64,000 nt of DNA, from NCBI RefSeq assembly GCF_963855985.1, contig NW_026973566.1, positions 1,240,001 to 1,304,000 of the forward strand, given 5' to 3'. The notes beneath the pieces are model-generated. The model worked only from the letters and a program-made list of their open reading frames with translations, was not told the origin of the DNA and did no database searches. Below, one piece after another: positions 33,665-42,100 of this stretch. Within the stretch, counting starts at the first letter, position 1, and every line of letters begins with the position of its first letter. The stretch comes from Ostrinia nubilalis (taxonomy: Eukaryota > Arthropoda > Insecta > Lepidoptera > Crambidae). The translations under genes and the position numbers were made by a program.

Positions 33665-34045
33665 AGGACTTCCGTTTGCAAATAAGAATTTATTGTAAGA
33701 TTTCCGGCTTCTGAATAGTGGTTATTAATGTTTCTTAAATATATTTTAATTGATAAATTAATAAGCCAACTGGCTAATATTCAATCAAAAAATAAATATT
33801 GTAAAATGAGAAGTTCCAACTTCCGGGTCCGTTTTAATATTATTAGTTATAATATATTCGAACTTCCTGTTTATAGAATTTATTGTAAGATCTCCAGCTT
33901 TTGGATAATAATTATTAATATTTCTTAAATATTATTAAATGTATAATTAATAAGCCAACTTACTATCCTTTGATCAAAAACAAATATTGTAAAATAAGAA
34001 ATTCCAACTTCCGGGTCCGTTTAAATGTTAATTATATTATCTAAC
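33665..34045. repeat. Two tandem copies of a ~190-bp AT-rich unit
   Basis: 33665-33857 and 33858-34045 share AATTTATTGTAAGAT, AATTAATAAGCCAACT and CCAACTTCCGGGTCCGTTT in order, and a third unit begins (AACTTCCTGTTTTCTG) at 34039. Divergence about 15 per cent by eye. Confidence 0.7.
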
Positions 34046-34046
34046 T

Positions 34047-34125
34047 TCCTGTTTTCTGATTGGTCGTCTTAAGTGACCAATCAGAGTTGAGTAGAGGAAA
34101 GGTAGGAGATGGGTATAAATATATG
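34047..34125 (+). promoter_or_regulatory. Promoter-like site: paired CCAAT boxes and TATA
   Basis: CTGATTGGTC and GACCAATCAG form a perfect 10-bp inverted repeat nine bases apart (two facing CCAAT boxes), followed about 35 bp on by GGGTATAAATATATGG. No credible ORF follows, so a promoter is suggested but its gene is unknown. Confidence 0.4.
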
Positions 34126-34250
34126 GAATTCCTCGTTGAAAGGCAGTCTCGATGGATCTTTGAGGTGATGCTGACCAAAGTTAAGTGTACATTGTTTATT
34201 GGTACTATTATTGTGCTTGTTGTGTTATTGTATTGTATTATTGTGATATT

Positions 34251-34609
34251 GTATTAACACCTGGCTATGTGGCTACGCCAGGGCTATTATTTTGACACCT
34301 GGCCAATTGATGGTGACATGCCACGGGGTCGGGTCGGTAGTTTGTTGACCAGTATAAAGAAGGACAATGCTAATAGTTGCTGGTTATGTTATGGTACAAA
34401 ACCTAAGTCTTAACCTAACCTAAATCTAACTCTTGACCTAACCAAAACCTAAGTCTTAACGTAACCTAACTTAGGACTTGTGTTCTGTGTGTTTGATTAT
34501 AAATACTGGTTATACAAAATACCGTCAAAATGTTAATAATAAATAAGACTTAATTACTGCTAGATTATTCATTTTTATGTAAGTTATAAATTGTTGTATC
34601 TGGTTGGAA
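34251..34609. other. Unassigned, with degenerate CCTAA-rich patch
   Basis: Contains GACACCTGGC-type blocks and a degenerate run of CCTAAC/CCTAAG units (34400-34480). No gene. Confidence 0.3.
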
Positions 34610-34765
34610 AAGAGGCTGACAAAGGTGACTGAGTTTCTTCCGCCACTTCTTCTCAGCACCAGCCCATGATGTCCCGAAGTGGTGGTAGGGCAAGCTATAT
34701 TTGGGACGTGTATAAATGCCCTGGAAAAGGGATTTATACTGAATAAACTATTTGAATTTGAAATT
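34610..34765 (+). repeat. LINE/SINE 3' tail
   Basis: TTCTTCCGCCACTTCTTCTC ... GGGATTTATACTGAATAAAC then TATTTGAATTTGAA is the 3' end of a repeat common in Lepidoptera, with a short A/T-rich tail. The body is missing. Confidence 0.6.
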
Positions 34766-34984
34766 GGATTTTTAATTTGGAACTTATTAAATTACAGTAT
34801 TATAGTCCTATATATTTCCATGGTATAATACGATATGATAGGAATATAGCATAAAGTATTTATGCTAGATTTTGCTTACTATTATTCTTCTTTTTGTGGT
34901 AACTTTATTAATTAAAGAATCTGCTTTAATACATTAATATTTCCTAATTTACAAATGACTAATGCCCAAAAATCTAACACGTTC

Positions 34985-35060
34985 GTTCGTTTCAGCCAAA
35001 TGACGTTCACTGCTGGACAAAGGCCTCTCCCAAGGTTTTCCATAATGAATGCGTACTTAC
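34985..35060 (+). repeat. Fragment of a common lepidopteran interspersed repeat
   Basis: CAGCCAAATGACGTTCACTG then CTGGACAAAGGCCTCTCCCA is a block I recognise from many lepidopteran repeats. The rest of 35061-35305 shows nothing recognisable. Confidence 0.5.
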
Positions 35061-35326
35061 CTACATACGTACCTCATTACAAATAAGTAGATTAATTATT
35101 TTTTCACTAGACAGCAACCCTAACAGCGTAAGAAGAGTTCAGAGGCACGCGATAGAAAGAGACAAAACTTGTAGGTGAATAAAATTGTAGGTACGTAGTG
35201 CTGTGCGAGCTGAATTCCACTGTATCGCGTCGTAGCAAGACTCGCATTTATTTAAATCGTCTTGCTAAGTAATCCTTCTGTACCTGTACTATTACTTATT
35301 CTGTGTTTTAGTGTTCAAAGCAAAAT

Positions 35327-36060
35327 TGAGGATCGGTGCGTACATATGGCCAATACTTAATGATAAACAATAATAATTGCATTGACTAATTAATCTCATG
35401 GCAAAGCGTAATTTTAACATTTGAAGCAAAAAATGAGGATCGGTATATTATGCATTTGAGCCGGATCCAATAGCAAGCTATACAATTGTATTTACTAAAT
35501 ACACTTTATAACTAAAGCGTGAGCAATTCAATTAGAACACAAAACAAGGATCGGTATATGCATTTGAGCCGGATCCAATAGCAAGCTATACAATTGTATT
35601 TACTAAATAAACTTTATAACTAAAGCGTGAGCAATTCAATTAGAACACAAAACAAGGATCGGTATATGCATTTGATCTAAACTTAATTACTAACTAAACA
35701 ATTGCGTCTAATTACTAAAGTTCATTACAAAAGCATGTGCAAAGCATAAAACAAGGATTGGTATATGAATCAGGGCCACACTTTATAGGAAACTAAACAA
35801 TTACGTTTAATCAATAAAGTTTATATCAAAAGTATGAGTAAACTAATTAAAGCGGAAATCTAGGATCGGCGTATGCATTAGGGCCATATTTAGTACAATA
35901 GCATTTTCTTAATAATTTTATAGCAAGAAGCGTGAAAAATAATAAAGTCATAAAGACAGGATCGGATTGTGCATTTGAGCTAAGCATGAATGTAAACAAT
36001 GTGCAGAATTCTAATTAATAGTAAAGCGTGAAATATTATCATCTAAGTTAATACGAGGCA
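35327..36060 (-). repeat. LTR subrepeat array (about seven units of ~95-120 bp)
   Basis: Each unit carries GGATCGG(T/C) followed by TATGCATTTGAGC-like sequence, AACAATTG or AATTGTATT and AAAGCGTGA. Two central units (about 35433-35650) are almost identical, the outer ones more diverged. An eighth unit lies at 33092-33176. Tandem subrepeats in U3 often act as enhancers; here that is only inference. Confidence 0.75.
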
Positions 36061-36099
36061 ACAATTAATTAGTTCATGTAAATCTAGCTATAAGCACGG

Positions 36100-36663
36100 G
36101 AGGCGTGCATGTGACGTCACAACGCGAGAGTCCGGTCAGTTCCGTGTTACGTAAGCAGACCGTATACTCGCGGTGCGTGTGTGCGTTCACTTCGGGCGTA
36201 TCGTGTTCCGTGGTACGGAAGCGCGGCGCGCGTCGCGAAATGAACTGGCCGCTGGTTTTTTTTTTTTTTTGAAGGGACGCGCGCTGGTACCGACGTTCGC
36301 GATCGGGCCGTATCGAGCGCATAAGGCGCCCGATCAGTGGCGAACCCAACTAGAGGGTTGCCCACCGCGGTGTTGGACCAAAGTCCAGCCTACGGCGGGC
36401 TCACTCTAGTGGGCCCGATCGAGGGGACTACGGACGCGGCCTGAGGGCGCCACGGTAGGCTCGGACCTCGGCTCAGGCCGTGTCCGGGGGACGGATAGGG
36501 TCCGGGGGACGGATGGCTCGCCCGCCTTATATACCCGTTGCGGCGAGCGGGGTCTCGGGGCAGGGCAGTAAACCGGCTGCGCGCGCGCGTAGACTTCGCT
36601 GTGACGTAGTGGCAGGCTCGGCGCTGGTCGCTCGAAGTAAACAAAGGGGCGCGTCGTGTTACA
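36100..36663 (-). promoter_or_regulatory. CpG-rich U3 promoter region
   Basis: GC-rich block with CRE-like TGACGTCA at 36111-36118, a homopolymer of about 14 T (minus-strand A) at 36258, and several open frames in both directions that are composition artefacts. Its place between PPT and subrepeats makes it the element's promoter region by position. Confidence 0.45.
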
Positions 36664-36675
36664 GACTCCCCCTCT
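36664..36675 (-). other. Polypurine tract
   Basis: On the minus strand AGAGGGGGAGTC precedes the LTR start (TGTAACACG). Confidence 0.7.
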
Positions 36676-36735
36676 GGCTCCGAAGACGTCCCGACGAGAG
36701 AGCCAGAACTGGTGTGGGTGGCGGCTTGCTGTCAT

Positions 36736-38159
36736 CTAATTGGTTTGGGATGTCATCTTTTTCGGCCGTCCACGCCTACGCAATGGCGCGGCGGGGGCGG
36801 CTGGAGGCATCGGCTTTTTGGGCCGACCGCGCTGATGGAGTGGCGCGGCTGGCGCGGCCTGAGGCGCCACCTTCTTAGGCCGACCACGCTTGCGGAGAGG
36901 CGCGGCTGGACTGGGCAGGGGCGCTGACTCAGGGCTCAGGAACGGGCGGAGCGCTGATGCGTGGTACAGGCCCATGCACTGGTCAGGAGCATTGGGGTCT
37001 GCAATTTCAAAAAAACCAGGTCCATGACTTCGTAGGATCATATAGGGTCCATCGCGCCTTGGTGCTAACTTGGCGCTGAACCCCTTTTGAGAGCTGCTGA
37101 GAACATGAGAATCTACCATAACAAGATCACCGTGTTTATATTTGGGTCGTTCCCTTCTTTTCTTATCTACGTATTCTTTTCTCTGTTCTTCTTTCATCTC
37201 CTGTATTTCTCTTGCTTGTTTTAATGTATTTGCTAGTAGTATAAGTTTTGGTGTTATTTCGTGTATAAAATTCTCCTTTTCTATAATTGCCTTTAAGTCA
37301 TGTCGAACGTCGTCTGGCGTTCTTAATTGTCTTCCAAAAGTAAGGTATGCGGGGCTATAACCGGTTGATGCTGAGACGGCCGTATTCATAGCGAACCGTA
37401 TACTTGATAACTTCTCAGGCCATGTAGTGTGATCATCTCCAACTAGAATCGCTAGCTGAGTTTTTAGGTCTCTATTTCTTCTTTCGACTGGATTTGTTTC
37501 TGGATGATAAAGTGGTGTAAAACCTTGTTTTATATCCAAGCAATAACTTAATTGTTGTAGTACGCCACTGACGAATTGACTTCCATTGTCGCTTATGAAA
37601 CGACGTGGTGTACCATACCTCAGAATGATTTCATCAAGGAGTATTTTAGCACATTCCTGGGCTGTTGCTTGTTCCAAAGCAAACAGTTCGACCCATCTTG
37701 TTGCGTAGTCTTCCACGATGAATATCCATGATTTATTATCTGGGCTCTTTGGTAGAGGTCCAAACAAATCGAAGGTTACTACTTCAAAACGTTGATTCAT
37801 TGCAGTGGTTTGCAATAGTCCTGCCGGCTTCATGTTACTGGGCTTGTATCTTTGGCAGTTAATACAAGTCTTGACATAATTTTCTATCTGAGCTCTCATC
37901 CCTTTCCAGAAATAACGTCTGGAGATTCGTCCAAGGGTTTTCTCGATTCCGTAGTGTCCTGCAATGGGATCGTCATGGTAAGCAGAAATAATTTTGTCTT
38001 GTTCTGCCTTTGGCACTACCAGCTGACAATCTTCATCGTCTTTTTCCGGGCTGTAACGGTATAACAATCCGTTGTCCATCACATATCCCTTCTTACTCCA
38101 GTATTGAGCATCTTCATCTTTCGTGACGTCCTCTAAGGCTACAACTATTTTCTTGATAT
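36736..38159 (-). pseudogene. pol: Outer gypsy integrase with triple AT-hook tail
   Basis: The open frame is 38082-36736, and the same frame continues to 38159. Order: RNase H/IN linker, an HHCC zinc domain (HDDPIAGHYGIEKTL ... CINCQRYK), the DDE core with Asp in VTFDLFGPL, Asp in ISDNGSQF and Glu in NPVERRN, then the C-terminal DNA-binding domain (KHGDLVMVDSHVLSS, GPYMILR). The final ~60 residues are three similar units, each AAPL followed by RKRGRPKK, HQRGRPKK or RRRGRPKK. R-G-R-P-K-K is the AT-hook core, which binds the minor groove of AT-rich DNA. Chromoviruses instead carry a chromodomain at this place. The tail may steer integration; this is inference. It is cut from its RT by the element at 38160. 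Confidence 0.88.
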
Positions 38160-38738
38160 TGTCAGATAGTCGGGCATCTTGATGTGTTAATTATACTTTT
38201 ATCACTATAAAGGGGGTTATATAAAAACATTTATCATATTTTAAATACTTTAATCAAAAGGACAAAATATAAACATTCAAACTAGATAATATGTAGGTAT
38301 GTATTTAATTTATATTTCTATATAAATCAACCAAAATAGCAATGAATAGTTATATCTTATTAATACATAACTTTAATTATGATGTATATAAGCTTTTATC
38401 GATAATCAAAATAATAAATATAGCAATAATTACTCATAGTAACAGCATAACAGCATGTACTTACATTTATTGTGGCAGCACAACATTTAGACGTCCGTCC
38501 TCTCCAAGAGCCGGCACACTAATGCCCGCTTGCTTGTGCAACACCGATATTTATAAACTCTCTCCACCACTAGTCAAGCGCTCCGGTCGAGACCGGTTGC
38601 GTATCTCTGGTTTTGCACAAGCAAGCGTGCGGCGTAAAATATGCAATATGTATTATTTTAGTGTTAAAATTAAATAATGTTTTAAAAAAATAAATAATCA
38701 ACAATAATAAATATCTATAATATCATAAAACGCTGACA
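38160..38738 (-). repeat. 3' LTR of intact gypsy (579 bp)
   Basis: On the + strand TGTCAGATAG...CGCTGACA; also TGTCAG...CTGACA inverted ends. On the minus strand it follows GGATGGCCGAC. Confidence 0.93.
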
Positions 38739-38836
38739 GTCGGCCATCCTAGAAAAGGCATGACCTCATGCATCTTACAGGTTTACATCATGATTACTTA
38801 TTATACTCTGATTACTAGTACAATGTTTCATAGAAT

Positions 38837-39080
38837 AGGACCCTTCTGTCCATTTGGTGACATTGGGACCCTTCTGTCCCTTTGTCGCATCAGGACCCTT
38901 CTGTCCAGTTGGTGACATTGGGACCCTTCTGTCCCTTTGTCGCTTCAGGACCCTTCTGTCCAGTTGGTGACATTGGGACCCTTCAGTCCCTTTGTCGCAT
39001 CAGGACCCTTCTGTCCCTTTTATAGCAATAGGACCTTTTGTCCATTTTGTGGCATTAGGACCCTTCTGTCCTTTGCCAAT
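38837..39080 (-). repeat. Minisatellite of self-complementary GGACCCTTCTGTCC units
   Basis: Nine units of about 27 bp, each with GGACCCTTCTGTCC (GGAC and GTCC can pair). Alternating linkers (TTGGTGACATTG and TTTGTCGCATCA) show a 55-bp dimer unit in the first six. It lies between the pol stop and the 3' LTR, in the element's 3' untranslated region. Confidence 0.9.
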
Positions 39081-39181
39081 ACATAATTATTTTTACACTT
39101 TATCAAATGATCTTAAAATAAGATATAAATCTAGCTTACTTTACCAATTCAATCAATCAGACCATTTCAATAAAGATTCAT

Positions 39182-42100
39182 TTATTCTGATTCATTACAA
39201 ATTTTGTCCGACTCATCAGATTCACTCGATACCTCATTATCGCTATCATGCGGTCTATTAAAATTCAACCATGGCTGGATTTTATCTACGGCTACTATTG
39301 TTGAATAACGTCTGTTACCTTTCTTAGTTATAGGTGTGTCCTCAATTTGAAATCGGTCGTTATCAAGAATTTTGATTATCCGGTATGGCCCTTGAAACTT
39401 AGGTATTAACTTTCTACTATGTCCCGTGGAAGGTACCTGACGCTCTACTCTTACCAGGTCTCCGACCTGATACTTTATAGGCTGGGTGCGCTTTTTATCA
39501 AACCTGACTTTGTCTTTTCGTTGATTCTTTTCAATGTGTGTACTTATTTCATCTCTAATTTCGCTAAGACTTTGATCAGTACTAATTTTAGTAATATCAG
39601 TTTCTAATTCAGAGATAATCCTACCTTCACTAGACCCTGTTAATCTTTTTCCAAATAAAGCTTCAGCTGGTGTGCGATTAATGCCTTTGTTAAATGTGTT
39701 GTTAATACCCCACTGTACCTCGGGCAAAATTTCATCCCATTTATTTTCCTTAACTCCGATAGTTTTTGCAGTTAGTGAGTCAACAATTATTTTGTTATAT
39801 CGTTCCACCTGCCCGTTTGCTCTAGGAGTGGCAACGGCGTTTAGAACGTGCTTAATTCCCTTTTCAGACATAAAATGTTTGAAATTATCACTGGTGAATG
39901 AGGTTCCCCTGTCAGAAATAATTCTTCGAGGGATTCCGAAAATTCCAAAGTATTCTTGGAGGACCTTTATACTAGTCTGAGACTTTGTATTCCTAACGGG
40001 TTTAAGATAAATGTATCGAGTAAACGCATCAATTATCACAAGGATATACATATTTCCCTTGGCACTACGAATAAAAGGGCCGGTGTGGTCGATGTGGATC
40101 GTGTCAAAAGGTTCCGCTATTTTTGGCACTGGATGAAGAAAACCAGGTTTTTTCCCAGTTGTTGATTTTGAATACGCACATTCTAAGCACGAGTTTACAT
40201 ATTTCTTTACAAAATGTCTCATTTTTGGGAACCAGTAGGTAGACTTTATTTTTTCCAACGTTTTTTCAAAAGCAAAGTGGCCAATGTCATCGTGACTCTG
40301 TTTTACAATTTGCCAGCGAACACCTTTTGGCACGACCCATCGATCGCCTTCAGGAGTTACACGAAACAATTTACCATTCTTAATTTTGAAGTTTGCCTTT
40401 ATGTCGACCATATTATCGAGCTCGGGATCTTTGAGAATACCCATTATCCTTTGTACGGTGTCATCTGCACTCTGTACGGTGGTAAGCCAATTATAATCGG
40501 TTACAGAGAGAACATTTAGAGTCGATGGAATGGGATTTCGACTTAATGCGTCAACGTGAAGCATTGACGCGCCGGGTCTATATTCGATGACAAAATTAAA
40601 TTCCTGTAATTGTTCCCACCATCGAGCGACACGGGGAAGCATATCCTTCTTTTGGAATGTGGCTTTGAGGGAATTACAATCTGTGACTATCTTAAAAGGG
40701 ATACCGACCAGGTATACTCGAAATTTCTGTAGTGCGGATACTACTGCTAACGTTTCCAAATCATACGAAGAGTAATTTTGTTCTTCGGGAGTAGTTTGCT
40801 TACTAAAATATGCCACAGGCCGTAAAACATTGTTGTCCTTTTGTAACAAAATTCCTGCTATTCCGAATTTAGACGCATCGGTATGTAATTCCGTTTCGGC
40901 ATTTGGGTTATATAGTGCTAACGTAGGTTTTTGTATTAGCTCGTTTTTTAATGTGTTAAAGGCTGCCTCCTGTTCAGTACCCCATACCCATGAGACATTG
41001 TTCTTTAAGAGATGTGTCAAAGGTTTTGCTATTATTGAAAATTTAGGCACAAATCTTCGGAAAAAACTTGCCAAACCCAAGAACTGGCGAATATTGTGCT
41101 GATTTTGAGGTGTTGGATAGTGTTTGATTGCCTCAATCTTTTTACTACCAGGCTGAATGCCATTCTCGGAAACTTCAAACCCCAAAAAGTCAACTGTACG
41201 TTTGAAGAAATAACATTTTGATGGTTTTAGCGATAATCCTGCATCTTTAAACAGTTGTAATACAAATTTCAGTCGGGACATGCCTTCTGCAATACTTTTG
41301 GAAGGAATAATGATATCGTCTAAATATGCCAGTGCCTCACCGTGACGAGCGTTTCCCAAGATTTGATTCATTAGGCGTTGAAAAGTAGCGGGCGCGTTAG
41401 CAAGCCCGAAAGGCATTCGATTGAATTCGTAATGCCCATCGGGTGTTACGAATGCTGTTTTGGGCTTGTCATCCTCCCGGATAGGCACCTGGTAGTACCC
41501 TGATGCCAAGTCCAAGGTTGTGAAAAATGAATTACCAGCCAAAATGTCTAACTGATCGTCAATGAGAGGCATAGGGTATTTTTCTTTTACAGTTTTTCTG
41601 TTTAGAGCCCTATAATCAATGCAAAGGCGAATTTCCCCGGTTTTTTTGCGTACAAGTACTATGGGGCTTGCATAAGGTGAAGTCGAGGGACGTATAATGT
41701 CATTGTCAAGTAATTCACTGACTATTTCCCGAACCTTTTCCTTTTCGCTTATGGCAAGTCTATACGGCCGGTAGACTATAGGTTGGTCGTCTTGCAAAAC
41801 TATTTTCATTTGTTCTACTGATGTACAACCTAACTCAGAGAGTTCAAAAGCAAAACAGTCGCGATACTCATTCAACAATGTTAAGAGTTGCTGTTTTTCT
41901 TCATCGGATAGATCATTATCTATGTTCAAATCCGCGATTGTAATAGGATTTGATTTGTATGCTGATACATTCATGACGTTCAAAGCTTTAGTGGTAACAT
42001 CTTCATGAGCTACATGTCCACGAGCAATTAGGAAGCCCTGTTCTAATGTGAATTTCAATGATGGAGAACAACTCGCAACAATTTGACCCTGGCCTTTAGT

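Larger units (their letters stand above)
33179..35312. mobile_element. 2.13 kb segment inserted in the LTR, with 7-bp flanking repeat TTTTAGT
   Basis: TTTTAGT occurs at 33172-33178 and again at 35306-35312; outside both, the LTR subrepeat pattern continues. The segment begins CAGGCCTGGC, holds a GC-rich start, a THAP first exon, a tandem duplication, a CCAAT/TATA promoter-like site and two interspersed-repeat tails. Its ends do not form clear terminal inverted repeats. THAP domains occur in P-element transposases and in host genes, so a P- or hAT-like remnant (8-bp duplications) or a transduced host fragment are options. Confidence 0.45.
35313..36663 (-). repeat. 3' LTR (U3 part) of the outer gypsy element
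   Basis: On the minus strand it starts TGTAACACGACGCGCCCC directly after a polypurine tract (36664-36675) and integrase. The first ~560 bp (36663-36100) are very GC- and CpG-rich; then come about seven diverged subrepeats. It runs into the 33179-35312 insertion, with its R-U5 at 32934-33178. At well over 1.3 kb it is long for gypsy. Confidence 0.7.

Noticed and set aside
34394..34490. Interstitial telomeric repeat (CCTAA)n
   Set aside because: Units are degenerate, with changing spacers and only a few exact CCTAA copies.
36074..36927. Several open frames in the GC-rich LTR
   Set aside because: High GC removes stops by chance; no domain, and the region is the U3 of an LTR.
38837..39080. CRISPR-like regular repeats
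   Set aside because: Eukaryotic context; the linkers are themselves repeated, and no cas genes exist. It is a minisatellite.
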